In this document: one piece after another, positions 32,768-40,950 of the stretch
Layout: each line of letters starts with the position of its first letter
Numbering within the stretch: the stretch's first letter is position 1
Assembly (NCBI RefSeq): GCF_005222815.1
Contig: NZ_STGB01000006.1
Coordinates: forward strand, 372,001-436,000
DNA from: Roseomonas sp. AR75
GTDB lineage: Bacteria; Pseudomonadota; Alphaproteobacteria; Acetobacterales; Acetobacteraceae
DNA length: 64,000 bases
Direction: 5' to 3'
Position numbers and translations under genes: made by a program
The notes under the pieces: model-generated
Databases searched by the model: none
Seen by the model: the letters and a program-made list of their open reading frames with translations, nothing else
Told to the model about the DNA's origin: nothing

Positions 32768-33196
32768 ATGCCCGCCGAGACGATCTTCTCCGCCGCCAAC
32801 ATGCTGGCCATGGCCGGTTGGCTGGCGCTGCTGCTCGCGCCGCGCGCCCGCTGGGCCAACTGGCGCCTCGCTGGCCTCGCCGTCCCCGGCCTGCTCGCCG
32901 CCCTCTACGTCGTGCTCCTGGCGATCCACGCCCCGGGCACGGAGGGCGGCTTCTCATCGTTGGCCGGTGTCGCCGCGCTGTTCCGGACGGAGGGCGTGCT
33001 GCTCGCCGGCTGGGTTCACTACCTCGCCTTCGATCTCTTCATCGGCGCCTGGATCTGCCGGCGCGGCGCGGCGGAGGGGATGAACGACTGGCTGGTGCGC
33101 CTCTGCCTGCCACCCACCTTCCTGGCGGGCCCCGCTGGCCTGCTGCTGTTCCTTGGCCTGCGACTGGCCTTCGCGAAGCGGGAGATCCCGGCATGA
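32768..33196 (+). CDS. ABA4-like (DUF4281) membrane protein
   Basis: 142 aa with four hydrophobic segments. The pattern MPAETIFSAANMLAMAGWLA, then GWVHYLAFDLFIGAWICRRG and a C-terminal LPPTFLAGPAGLLLFLGLR fits the DUF4281/ABA4-like family, named after a plant protein needed for neoxanthin synthesis. The bacterial role is unknown. It is probably controlled by the divergent TetR regulator. The stop overlaps the next gene's ATG (ATGA). Confidence 0.8.
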   Translation: MPAETIFSAANMLAMAGWLALLLAPRARWANWRLAGLAVPGLLAALYVVLLAIHAPGTEGGFSSLAGVAALFRTEGVLLAGWVHYLAFDLFIGAWICRRGAAEGMNDWLVRLCLPPTFLAGPAGLLLFLGLRLAFAKREIPA

Positions 33197-33999
33197 GCGC
33201 CGCCCTGCACGCCCCGACGGCGCCGGGCGCCATCTTCGCCGAGCTGCATCGCCGCCAGCCGATCCTGGCCAGTCTCGGCTGGGCCATGCTCGCGCTGCTG
33301 TTGCTCTGCCTTGCGGCCGCGGCGATCGACCCGCGGCAGTTCAACGGCGTCTCGGTCTGGGCGAAGCCGGCGAAATTCGCCGCCTCCTTCATCCCCTGGT
33401 TCTGGACCCTCGCCTGGGCCTGGGGCGTGCTGGCGCCCGCGGCCGCGAGAAGCGTCCCGGCGCAGTCGATCCTCTGGGGCACGGTCGCGGCCGCCCTGTT
33501 CGAGCAGGCCTGGATCACCTGGCGCGCCGCCTTCGGCCTGCCGAGCCACTTCGCCGAGGATCCGCTGGGCGGCGTGATGTACGGGTTGATGGGGCTCGGC
33601 GCGGTCACGCTCGTCGCGCTCGCCGCGCTCCTCGGCCTGCTCGTGCTGCTGCGCCCGCGCGCCGATCAGCCGCGACCCTGGGTGCTGGCGGTCGGCCTCG
33701 GCCTGCTGCTTGGCGGCGTGCTGGGCGGCATCTCGGGCGCGACCATCTCCGTGCTCGGCTCGCCGCATCTCGGCGGCACCGCGTCCAATGCCGGCGGCTT
33801 CGCACCCTTCTTCTGGTCGCGCGACGGCGGCGACCTGCGCATCGCGCATTTCCTCGGCGTGCATGCGATGCAGGCGCTGCCGATCCTCGCCCTGCTCGGC
33901 GCCGGATCGCGCGGCGTCCTGCTCGGTGCCGCGGGCTGGACCGTCCTGACCGCCGCCGCTTTCGCCCTCGCGCTTCGCGGCGTTCCGCTCTCGCCCTGA
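33193..33999 (+). CDS. Multi-pass membrane protein, unknown
   Basis: 268 aa, about seven membrane segments. Recognisable blocks are FNGVSVWAKPAKFAASFIPW, EQAWITWRAAFGLPSHFAE and RIAHFLGVHAMQALPILALL. The conserved Lys, His and Glu residues inside these segments could bind a ligand or cofactor, but I do not recognise an enzyme family. It overlaps the ABA4-like gene by four bases, so the two are probably made together under TetR control. Confidence 0.7.
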   Translation: MSAALHAPTAPGAIFAELHRRQPILASLGWAMLALLLLCLAAAAIDPRQFNGVSVWAKPAKFAASFIPWFWTLAWAWGVLAPAAARSVPAQSILWGTVAAALFEQAWITWRAAFGLPSHFAEDPLGGVMYGLMGLGAVTLVALAALLGLLVLLRPRADQPRPWVLAVGLGLLLGGVLGGISGATISVLGSPHLGGTASNAGGFAPFFWSRDGGDLRIAHFLGVHAMQALPILALLGAGSRGVLLGAAGWTVLTAAAFALALRGVPLSP

Positions 34000-34094
34000 A
34001 GGCCCGTCTCGCGCAGCCTTGAGCGCCGGCACAACCGTCGCGCGTGCCATGCTGCCTTCCGGGCCCGCCACGGAGCCCTGGGAGGGAAGCTGTC

Positions 34095-35171
34095 ATGACC
34101 AACGTCCGCCTCGCGCGGCGCGGCCTGCTTGCCGCTGCCGCCGCCGTCGCCGCGACACCCGCGCTGGCCCAGCGCCAGTATGGCCGCGGCGCGCCGCCGC
34201 AGCGCTATCCGGACCCCGACATCGTCGCCATCGACCCGCGCCGCTTCACCATGGGGCTCGGCAACGCCGCGATCCGGCGCCTGCACACCGGCATGCAATG
34301 GGCCGAGGGCCCCGCCTGGCACGCCACCGGCCGCTTCCTGGTCTGGTCCGACATCCCCTCCGACGAGGCGCTGCGGCTGAACGAGGAGGACCTCAGCGTC
34401 CATCGCCGCTTCCGCAGCCCCTCCGGCTTCTCCAACGGCAACACCTTCGACCGCGAGGGAAGGCAGATCGCCTTCCGCCACCTGCACCGCGACGTGGTGC
34501 GCTACGAGCCGGATGGCCGTGTCACCGTGCTCGCCGCGCGCGGCCCGGACGGGGCGTTCAACGCACCGAATGACGGCGTGGTCCATCCCGAGGACGGCGC
34601 GCTGTGGTTCACCGATCCCGGCTATGGCGCGCTGATGAACTACGAGGGTGAGCGCGTGCCGGACTCCGCCAATTCGCCGCGCCCCTTCATCAAGGAAGCG
34701 GTGTATCGCATCGATGCGCAATCGGGCGCGGTGACGAAGGTGACAGACGCGCCCTTCAAGCCGAACGGGCTCTGTTTCTCGCCCGACTACCGCATCCTCT
34801 ATGTCGCCGACACCGGCGCCAGCCATTATCCGGAGGCCAAGAAGATCATCTGGGCCTTCGACGTGGACGGCCCGCGGCTGCGCAACCCGCGCACCTTCGC
34901 CGACACGACGCTGGACGGGAAGGCGGGCATGGCGGACGGCATCCGCGCCGATGAGCGCGGCAACATCTGGGCCGGCATGGGCTGGGTCGGCGACGGCTAT
35001 GACGGCGTGCACATCTTCGCGCCGAATGGCGACCGCATCGGCCAGATCAAGCTGCCGGAGATCTGCTCGAATGTGTGCTTCGGCGGCACGCGGCGGAACA
35101 TCCTGTTCATGACCGCGAGCCAGTCGCTCTACGCCCTGCCGGTGGAGACGCGCGGCGCGCATTTCTGCTGA
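34095..35171 (+). CDS. SMP-30/gluconolactonase family exported protein
   Basis: 358 aa. A twin-arginine-like signal (VRLARRGLLAAAAAVAATPA) precedes a six-bladed propeller typical of SMP-30/gluconolactonase proteins: MQWAEGPAWHATGRFLVWSD, FNAPNDGVVHPEDGALWFTD and KPNGLCFSPDYRILYVADT carry the Glu, Asn and Asp residues that bind the metal. The likely activity is hydrolysis of sugar lactones in the periplasm. The ATG at 34095 has GGAGGGAAG upstream. A 3' inverted repeat (35187-35231) separates it from the next gene. Confidence 0.88.
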   Translation: MTNVRLARRGLLAAAAAVAATPALAQRQYGRGAPPQRYPDPDIVAIDPRRFTMGLGNAAIRRLHTGMQWAEGPAWHATGRFLVWSDIPSDEALRLNEEDLSVHRRFRSPSGFSNGNTFDREGRQIAFRHLHRDVVRYEPDGRVTVLAARGPDGAFNAPNDGVVHPEDGALWFTDPGYGALMNYEGERVPDSANSPRPFIKEAVYRIDAQSGAVTKVTDAPFKPNGLCFSPDYRILYVADTGASHYPEAKKIIWAFDVDGPRLRNPRTFADTTLDGKAGMADGIRADERGNIWAGMGWVGDGYDGVHIFAPNGDRIGQIKLPEICSNVCFGGTRRNILFMTASQSLYALPVETRGAHFC

Positions 35172-35186
35172 CACTCCGGCACCCCC

Positions 35187-35231
35187 GGCGATTGCGCTTG
35201 ACGGGCGCGGTGTGCGCAAGGCGCAATCGCC
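35187..35231. repeat. Long inverted repeat between SMP-30 and TctC genes
   Basis: GGCGATTGCGC (35187-35197) and GCGCAATCGCC (35221-35231) are perfect 11-bp arms. With one bulged base the pairing extends inward through TTG/CAA. It starts 15 bases after the SMP-30 stop and ends 25 bases before the next ATG. It could be a terminator, an RNA stabiliser, or a regulator site. Confidence 0.55.
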
Positions 35232-35256
35232 GCAACGACAGGGAGGAGGACGCGCC

Positions 35257-36219
35257 ATGATGCGCATGCAGGTTCTGCGTCGCGCCGCCATCGCCACGCT
35301 GCTGGCTGCCGGGCTCGGGCGCACAGCGTTCGCGCAACAGCCGTTGCAGATCGTCGTGCCTTTCCCCGCCGGCGGCGCAACCGATCTGATCGGGCGCATC
35401 ATGCAGCCGGAACTCGGCCGGCTGCTCGGGCAGCCCGTGCTGGTGCGCAACGTCACCGGCGCCGCCGGCACCATCGGCACCGCGGAAGTGGCGCGGGCGC
35501 GCCCGGCGGGCGATGCGATGCCGACGCTGCTGCTCACGCCGATCGGGCCGATCTCGCTGCAGCCGCATATGCGCCGCCTTCCCTATGCGCCGCTGGCGGA
35601 TTTCGTGCCGGTCTGCCAGGTGGCCGACACGCCGCTCTTCCTGCTGGTGAAGCCCGACGGCCCGGTGCGCGACGCCGCGTCGCTCGCCGCGGCGGCGCAG
35701 GCGCGGCGTGGGGAGCTGGCCTATGGCTCGGGCGGCGTCGGCACCATGCCGCATATCGCGGGGCTCTCGCTGACCCGCGCGATGGGGCTGGAGATGATCC
35801 ATGTCCCCTATCGCGGCTCGGCCGAGAGCGGCCAGGCGGTGATCGCCGGGACGGTGGTGTTCACCATCGAGCAGGCGCCGCTGATCCACCAGTTCGGCAT
35901 GCGCCCGGTGATGGTCTTCGCCGAATCGCGCAGCCCCGAACTGCCGGATGTGCCGACGGCGAAGGAAGCGATCGGCCAGGATCTGCGCTTCTCCATCTGG
36001 AACGGCCTGTTCGCGCCGGCCGGCACGCCGCCGGCGATCCTGGCGCGGCTGGAGCAGGCCTGCGCCGAGACGATGGCGACCGCGCCCGTCGTGGCTGGCA
36101 TGGAACGCCTGAACACCCCGATCCGGCTGCGCCGAGGCGCGGCATTCGCCAGCCATCTCGCGGCCGAGGCGGCGGTGATGAGCCGGCTGATCGCGGAGAG
36201 TGGCGTGCGCGCGGAATGA
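35257..36219 (+). CDS. TctC/Bug-family periplasmic substrate-binding protein
   Basis: 320 aa. The signal peptide (VLRRAAIATLLAAGLGRTAFAQ) is followed by LQIVVPFPAGGATDLIGRIM, the Bug ligand loop, and later YRGSAESGQAVIAGTVVF and LPDVPTAKEA. A strong GGGAGGAGG ribosome site precedes the ATG at 35257. It is the third protein of this family in the window, and again there are no TctA or TctB genes. The upstream SMP-30 lactonase might act on a related sugar acid. Confidence 0.9.
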   Translation: MMRMQVLRRAAIATLLAAGLGRTAFAQQPLQIVVPFPAGGATDLIGRIMQPELGRLLGQPVLVRNVTGAAGTIGTAEVARARPAGDAMPTLLLTPIGPISLQPHMRRLPYAPLADFVPVCQVADTPLFLLVKPDGPVRDAASLAAAAQARRGELAYGSGGVGTMPHIAGLSLTRAMGLEMIHVPYRGSAESGQAVIAGTVVFTIEQAPLIHQFGMRPVMVFAESRSPELPDVPTAKEAIGQDLRFSIWNGLFAPAGTPPAILARLEQACAETMATAPVVAGMERLNTPIRLRRGAAFASHLAAEAAVMSRLIAESGVRAE

Positions 36220-36235
36220 TCCGCGCGCGGCGGCC

Positions 36236-36949
36236 TCAACGCGCCTGAACCAGGACCCTACGCCGGACAGCGACCGCGCCGGCCGGCACGCCGGCGAACA
36301 GGTCCTTGCAGGCCTCCACGACGATGACACCGGCCAGCCGCGGGCAGGCCACGCGACCGCAGCGTTCCAGCACCGGCGCGGCCTTGCCCATCCAGCGCAG
36401 CCCGTAGGGCGGCACGAACAGCGCGGCCTCCTTCCGCTCGGCGCGGAACAGGTGGCGCGCGAGCAGCCGCTCGATCTGGCCGCGCGAATAGGGCTGGCCA
36501 TGGCCGAAGGGGGTGCGGTCCAGATGCGCCCACATCCCCACCCGGTTCGGCACCACCAGCATCAGCCGGCCATCGTCGCGCAGCACCCGCCAGACCTCGC
36601 GCAGCAGGCGGCGCGCATTCTCCGCCCCCTCCAGCCCATGCACCAGCAGCACCCGGTCGAAGCTGCCGTCGGGCAGGGGCAGGTTCTCCTCCTCGGCCAG
36701 CAGCGTGGCGATGCCCGCGCGTGGCCGGAGCGGCTGGCCTCCGGCCAGATGTTCCGGCACCAGCGCCACGCAGCGATAGGCCTCCGCCCGCCACAGGCCC
36801 AGATAGGGTCCGGCCCAGCCCAGCCCCAGCACCGATTGGCCGGGCAGGGCGGGCCACAGCGCGGCCAGCCGCGCCGCCACCAGCCGCGCGGCGACATCCC
36901 CGCCGCGCGAGGCATAGAAGGCGGCCAGGCCGTGGACCTCGGTCGTCAT
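36236..36949 (-). CDS. Class I SAM-dependent methyltransferase
   Basis: 237 aa. Rossmann-type methyltransferase: the SAM loop is LPGQSVLGLGWAGPYLGLW (an unusual form of the GxGxG motif), an acidic residue follows in ATLLAEEENLPLPDGSFDRV, and motif IV is LLVHGLEGAENARRLLREVW. The ATG at 36949 was chosen (MTTEVHGLAAFY). The gene is divergent from gloB, 80 bases away, an arrangement often seen in alphaproteobacteria. The substrate is unknown. Confidence 0.82.
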   Translation of the reverse strand: MTTEVHGLAAFYASRGGDVAARLVAARLAALWPALPGQSVLGLGWAGPYLGLWRAEAYRCVALVPEHLAGGQPLRPRAGIATLLAEEENLPLPDGSFDRVLLVHGLEGAENARRLLREVWRVLRDDGRLMLVVPNRVGMWAHLDRTPFGHGQPYSRGQIERLLARHLFRAERKEAALFVPPYGLRWMGKAAPVLERCGRVACPRLAGVIVVEACKDLFAGVPAGAVAVRRRVLVQAR

Positions 36950-37029
36950 GCGGACGATATAGGGCTTTCGGGCGCCGCATGGCACGGTGCCGCGGGCCCA
37001 GGCCGGGCAACGGGCGAGGGAGTGACGCG

Positions 37030-37767
37030 ATGTCGCTGCGAATCGAGGCGGTTCCCTGCCTCCAGGACAACTATCTCTGGCTGCTGAAGGACGGGCCGAC
37101 CGGCGCGGTCGCGATCTGCGACCCCGGCGAGGCCGGGCCCGCCATCGCGGCGGTGGAGCAGGCGGGCGGGCGGCTCGATTCCATCCTGCTGACGCATCAC
37201 CATGGCGACCATGTCGCCGGCGTGGCCGAGCTCAAGGCCCGCTTTCCCGCGGCCAGGGTGGTCGGCGCCGCGCTGGACGCGCACCGCCTGCCACCGCTCG
37301 ACCTGGTGGTGAAGGAAGGCGACATGGTGCCCGTCGGTGCCGCGCAGGCAGAGGTGCTTCACCTGCCCGGCCACACCACGGGCCATATCGCCTTCCACTT
37401 CGTGGCCGACCATGCGCTGCTCTGCGGTGACGTGGTCTTCGCCCTCGGCTGCGGCCGCCCGCTCGAGGCCGGGGGCATGGAGGCGCTGTGGCACTCGCTG
37501 CGCCGCGTCGCGCGGATGCCCGCCAACACCCGGCTCTGCTGCGGCCATGAATACACCGAGAGCAACGCCCGCTTCGCGCTGCATGTGGACCCCGACAACA
37601 AGGCGCTGAAGGCGGAAGCCGAAGCCGCCGGCGCGCTGCGGGCGGCGGGCCGCCCCACCGTGCCGACGACGCTGGCGCAGGAACTCGCGGCCAACCCCTT
37701 CCTGCGCGCGAAGGACCTGGCGGAGTTCACGGCCCGGCGCGAAGAGAAGAACCATTTCAAGGGATGA
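37030..37767 (+). CDS. gloB: Hydroxyacylglutathione hydrolase (glyoxalase II)
   Basis: 245 aa. It hydrolyses S-lactoylglutathione in methylglyoxal detoxification. The metallo-beta-lactamase motif THHHGDH is at residues 55-61, then LPGHTTGHIAFH and LLCGDVVFALGCGRPLEG-like segment (bimetal site), and CCGHEYTESNARFA for the glutathione domain. It begins LRIEAVPCLQDNYLWLL as in typical GloB. A GST gene starts eight bases after the stop. Confidence 0.95.
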   Translation: MSLRIEAVPCLQDNYLWLLKDGPTGAVAICDPGEAGPAIAAVEQAGGRLDSILLTHHHGDHVAGVAELKARFPAARVVGAALDAHRLPPLDLVVKEGDMVPVGAAQAEVLHLPGHTTGHIAFHFVADHALLCGDVVFALGCGRPLEAGGMEALWHSLRRVARMPANTRLCCGHEYTESNARFALHVDPDNKALKAEAEAAGALRAAGRPTVPTTLAQELAANPFLRAKDLAEFTARREEKNHFKG

Positions 37768-37774
37768 GCCACAG

Positions 37775-38380
37775 ATGGCCATGAAGCTGCATTACAGCGC
37801 CAACAGCCCCTTCGCCCGGAAGGTGATGGCCTGCGCCGTCGCCCGCGGCATCGCCGACCGGATCGAGACGGTCGGCAGCAACCCGCATGTCTCGCCGGAC
37901 GACCTGCTCCGGTCCAACCCGCTCTCCAAGATCCCCTGCCTGGTGCTTGAGGACGGCACGGCGATCTTCGACAGCCCGGTGATCTGCGAGTACCTCGATT
38001 CGGTGGGCGAGGCGAACGGCCTGTTCCCGAGTTCCGGCACGCCGCGCTGGGTGCGGATCTCCGTGATGCATGCGCTGGCCGACGGCATCGCCGATGCGCT
38101 GGTGGCGCGGCGGATGCATGGCGGCGCGCCGATGGACGAGGCCCGCAGCGCCTTCCTCGCCCGCCAGAAGGCGGCGGTGGCGCGCGGCCTTGCGGTGCTG
38201 GAATCCGATCCGCCCAAGGGCCTGTCCGACATCGGCGCGATCGCGGTGGCCTGTGCGCTCGGCTATCTCGATTTCCGCTTTGCCGACGAGCCCTGGCGCG
38301 CGGCGCATCCGCGGCTTGCCGCGTGGTTCGCCGAGGTCTCGCCGCTGGAGCCGCTCGCGCGGACCGTGCCGGGCGCATGA
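37775..38380 (+). CDS. Glutathione S-transferase family protein
   Basis: 201 aa. The N-terminal thioredoxin-like domain has LHYSANSPFARKVMACAVAR with SPFARK in the catalytic loop, the cis-Pro in LSKIPCLVLEDG, and the glutathione-binding FDSPVICEYLD (Asp-Ser). An all-helical C-terminal domain follows. It lies between gloB and a methyltransferase and overlaps the latter by four bases. The exact substrate cannot be read from sequence. Confidence 0.9.
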   Translation: MAMKLHYSANSPFARKVMACAVARGIADRIETVGSNPHVSPDDLLRSNPLSKIPCLVLEDGTAIFDSPVICEYLDSVGEANGLFPSSGTPRWVRISVMHALADGIADALVARRMHGGAPMDEARSAFLARQKAAVARGLAVLESDPPKGLSDIGAIAVACALGYLDFRFADEPWRAAHPRLAAWFAEVSPLEPLARTVPGA

Positions 38381-38985
38381 GCACCTCGCTCGCCTGGGAC
38401 GAGCGCTTCGCCGGCGGCGACTTCCAGTTCGGCGAGGCGCCGAACCGCTACCTGGAGGAGCTTCGCCCCTGGCTCGCGGCGGGCATGCGCGCGCTGGCGC
38501 TGGGCGATGGCGAGGGCCGCAACGGCGTGTGGCTGGCCGCACAGGGGCTGCGGGTGACGTCGCTCGACTGGTCCGCTGTCGGCATGGCGAAGGCGGCGGC
38601 GCTTGCGGAACGCCGCGGCGTGGCGCTGGCGACCGTCGTCGCCGACGCCGCGGCGTGGGACTACCCCGAATCCGGCTTCGACCTCGTCGCCTGGATCTAT
38701 GTCCACCTGCCGCCCGAGGACCGCGCGGCCGCCGCGCGCGGCGTGCTGCGCGCCATGGCGCCCGGTGGGCTGCTGGCGCTGGAATGCTTCACGCCGGCAC
38801 AGCAGGGGCGGCGCAGCGGCGGGCCGAAGATGCCGGAGCTGCTGTGGTCGCGCGCCATCGTGGAGGAGCTGTTCGGCGAGCTGGAGGTGCTGGAACTGCT
38901 GGAAGGCACCGTCAGCCTGGATGAAGGCCCGCGCCACCAGGGCCCGGCCGAGGTGGTGCGGGCGCTGCTGCGCAAGCGCGGGTGA
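38377..38985 (+). CDS. Class I SAM-dependent methyltransferase (TehB-like)
   Basis: 202 aa. The start LAWDERFAGGDFQFGEAPNR is typical of the group related to TehB and thiopurine methyltransferases. SAM binding is by ALALGDGEGRNGVWLAAQG and VTSLDWSAVGMAKA, with VADAAAWDYPESGFDLVAWI as the next motifs. It overlaps the GST gene (ATGA), so a joint role in detoxification is possible. The substrate is unknown. Confidence 0.85.
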   Translation: MSTSLAWDERFAGGDFQFGEAPNRYLEELRPWLAAGMRALALGDGEGRNGVWLAAQGLRVTSLDWSAVGMAKAAALAERRGVALATVVADAAAWDYPESGFDLVAWIYVHLPPEDRAAAARGVLRAMAPGGLLALECFTPAQQGRRSGGPKMPELLWSRAIVEELFGELEVLELLEGTVSLDEGPRHQGPAEVVRALLRKRG

Positions 38986-39831
38986 TCAGCGTGCCCGCGC
39001 CGCGATGAAGCCGCCGCCGGCGACCATCAGCGTCGCGGCCGCCACGCGCAGCGACATGGTGCCCTCGCCGGCCGCGATCAGCAGCAGCGTGCTGGCCACC
39101 GGCACCGCATAAGCCAGCGTGCCGAGGAGCCGCGGATCGCCGCGCTTCATGCCGACATCCCACAGGAAGAAGGCCGCGCCCACCGGCCCGAGACCCAGTC
39201 CGACCGTCGCCAGCCATTGCCTCCCATCCGGCAAAACCGTGCCTTCAAACACCAGGTGCAGCAGCGCCGCCAGCGCCGCCGTCGCCAGGCAGAACCCCGC
39301 CACCGCCTCGGTCGGCACGCGCGACAGGCGCTGCGTGCCGGAGGTGACGGAATAGACCGACCACACCACCGCGCAGCCCGCCGCGGCCAGGAAGCCGGGC
39401 ATGGCCTCCGGCGGGAAGGCGGCGCCGGGCCCGACGATCAGCAGGCAGCCCGCGAAGCCCAGCGCCACGCCCGCCAGCCGCGCCGGCCCCAGGCGCAGCC
39501 CCAGGATCGGCGCGGAGAGCAGCACGATCAGCAGCGGCCAGAGATAGTTGATGAGGTTCACCTCCACCGCCGGGGCCAGGGCGAAGGCGAGGAAATACAG
39601 CGCGTGGTAGCCGAACAGCCCGCCGACGCCGTGCAGCCAGGCGATCGGCGGCTGCGCCAGCCGCCGCGCCTCGCCGCGCGCCACCACGACGACGAGCCCG
39701 ATCGTGCCGCCGATGGCGAAGCCCATCGCTGTCAGCTGCAGCGGCGGGATGCCGGCGGCCAGCCGGGACAGCAGCGCGAGGAACGCCCAGAGGATCAGCG
39801 CGCCGCAGCCGGCAAGCGTGGCGGAGGACAT
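38986..39831 (-). CDS. EamA/DMT-superfamily transporter (YddG-like)
   Basis: 281 aa with ten expected membrane helices in two EamA repeats. Features such as GVGGLFGYHALYFLAFALAP and VNLINYLWPLLIVLLSA resemble the YddG type of aromatic amino acid exporter. No signal peptide. Its stop is adjacent to that of the convergent methyltransferase. The substrate is not certain. Confidence 0.85.
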   Translation of the reverse strand: MSSATLAGCGALILWAFLALLSRLAAGIPPLQLTAMGFAIGGTIGLVVVVARGEARRLAQPPIAWLHGVGGLFGYHALYFLAFALAPAVEVNLINYLWPLLIVLLSAPILGLRLGPARLAGVALGFAGCLLIVGPGAAFPPEAMPGFLAAAGCAVVWSVYSVTSGTQRLSRVPTEAVAGFCLATAALAALLHLVFEGTVLPDGRQWLATVGLGLGPVGAAFFLWDVGMKRGDPRLLGTLAYAVPVASTLLLIAAGEGTMSLRVAAATLMVAGGGFIAARAR

Positions 39832-39872
39832 GGCGCGGCCTCATAGCCGCGCGCGGCACCCAGGCGAAGCCG

Positions 39873-39901
39873 GGGCGGGGGGCAGCGCTCGCCCCCCGCC
39901 C
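39873..39901 (-). terminator. Terminator-like hairpin after ompW
   Basis: GGGCGGGGGGC and GCCCCCCGCCC form a perfect 11-bp stem with a 7-base loop, 10 bases beyond the ompW stop on the minus strand. There is no clear T-run, but the stem is very strong. Confidence 0.65.
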
Positions 39902-39910
39902 GTCGCAGTC

Positions 39911-40552
39911 TCAGAAGCGATAGCGCACGGCCGCGCCGATGACCCAGGGATTGAGGTCCGCCTGGCCGGTGACCGCACCGCCATTCACCCGCACGTCAGG
40001 GCTCAGATAGAGCTTCTTCACGTCCACATTGCCGATCCAGTTCGGCGTGATCTCCACGTCGACGCCGGCATTCAGCGCCCAGCCCCAGGCATTCTCGATG
40101 TCCACGGAGGTGATGCCCGCGCTGCGGCTGCCGCCCTCGCCGTAGAACACGGTGTAGTTCAGCCCGACGCCGAGGTAGGGGCTGATGCGGGAGGCCGGCA
40201 GCGGGTGGTACTGCAGCGTCACCGTCGGCGGCAGCGCCCAGACGCGGCCGAGATCGATGGTGCCGGCGCCCGGCACGTTGTTCACCTCCACGTCGTGGCG
40301 CGAGGTCGCCGCGATCACGTTCACCGCGACGTTCGGCGTGATGTAGTAGGTGAGGTCGAGCTGCGGCGTGATGGAATCGCTGGCGTTCGGCGTGCCGCCG
40401 ATGCTGGTGCTGCCGCCGGACATGGGCAGAACGCCGATCAGCCCGGCACCGAGCACGAAATCGCCGGCGCGGAAGCCGCGTACCTCCTGGCCGAGCGCAG
40501 GCGCGGCCGCGACGGCGAGTGCCAGGGTCGCGGCGATCATCTTCACATTCAT
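39911..40552 (-). CDS. ompW: OmpW-family outer membrane protein
   Basis: 213 aa. The signal peptide (MNVKMIAATLALAVAAAPAL) is cleaved near ALG-QE, followed by an eight-strand beta barrel. The OmpW signatures are DLTYYITPNVAVNVIAATSR, LPPTVTLQYHPLP, SPYLGVGLNYTVFY and the terminal NPWVIGAAVRYRF with the closing Phe. OmpW forms a small hydrophobic channel and is often controlled by oxygen. An FNR-type box lies 78 bases upstream of the ATG, which fits such control. Confidence 0.93.
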   Translation of the reverse strand: MNVKMIAATLALAVAAAPALGQEVRGFRAGDFVLGAGLIGVLPMSGGSTSIGGTPNASDSITPQLDLTYYITPNVAVNVIAATSRHDVEVNNVPGAGTIDLGRVWALPPTVTLQYHPLPASRISPYLGVGLNYTVFYGEGGSRSAGITSVDIENAWGWALNAGVDVEITPNWIGNVDVKKLYLSPDVRVNGGAVTGQADLNPWVIGAAVRYRF

Positions 40553-40629
40553 CTTCGAGGCCTTCCGATCCGCGGCGCGCCGCTGCGCGGCCGCGAACGG
40601 AAGTTTTCGACCCCGGGCGCGAAACAACC

Positions 40630-40643
40630 TTGATGCAGGTCAA
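40630..40643. promoter_or_regulatory. FNR/FixK-type box upstream of ompW
   Basis: TTGATGCAGGTCAA matches the TTGAT-N4-ATCAA consensus at nine of ten fixed positions. It is centred about 85 bases upstream of the ompW ATG, in a plausible place for activation at low oxygen. The regulator itself is not in the window. Confidence 0.6.
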
Positions 40644-40703
40644 CCGGATGCTGCATCGCAGCGCGACGTTGCCGATATGCAACGCCCTGTCATTCCGGGA
40701 ATC

Positions 40704-40919
40704 TCATCCCTTCTTCTTCTTCTTCTTCCGGGCGGCTTCCCCTGTCGGCCAGCCTGCCGCGTGCAGTTCCGCCAGCCGCGCCGGCAGCGCTGCACGCACA
40801 GCGGGCCGCGCCTGTTTGTCCTTCTTCCAGCGCTTCTTCTCGGGCTTGCTCATGCCGCAGCCGAGGCACCAGCCGGTGGCCTCGTCGTAGCGGCAGACAT
40901 CGATGCAGGGACTCGCCAT
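40704..40919 (-). CDS. DUF1289 family small protein
   Basis: 71 aa. It begins MASPCIDVCRYDEATGWCLG and continues CGMSKPEKKRW: four cysteines in the pattern CxxxC...CxxC, the hallmark of the DUF1289 family, which may bind iron-sulfur or zinc. It ends in a run of six lysines and a glycine. No function is known. It lies between ompW and a MipA-type porin on the same strand. Confidence 0.85.
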   Translation of the reverse strand: MASPCIDVCRYDEATGWCLGCGMSKPEKKRWKKDKQARPAVRAALPARLAELHAAGWPTGEAARKKKKKKG

Positions 40920-40938
40920 GCCCGCGCAACGCGCGGGC
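40920..40938. terminator. Short hairpin after the MipA-type gene
   Basis: GCCCGCG and CGCGGGC pair over 7 bp with loop CAACG. On the minus strand it lies 12 bases after the MipA-family stop and directly before the DUF1289 start. Confidence 0.45.
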
Positions 40939-40950
40939 CGCCGCCGGGTG

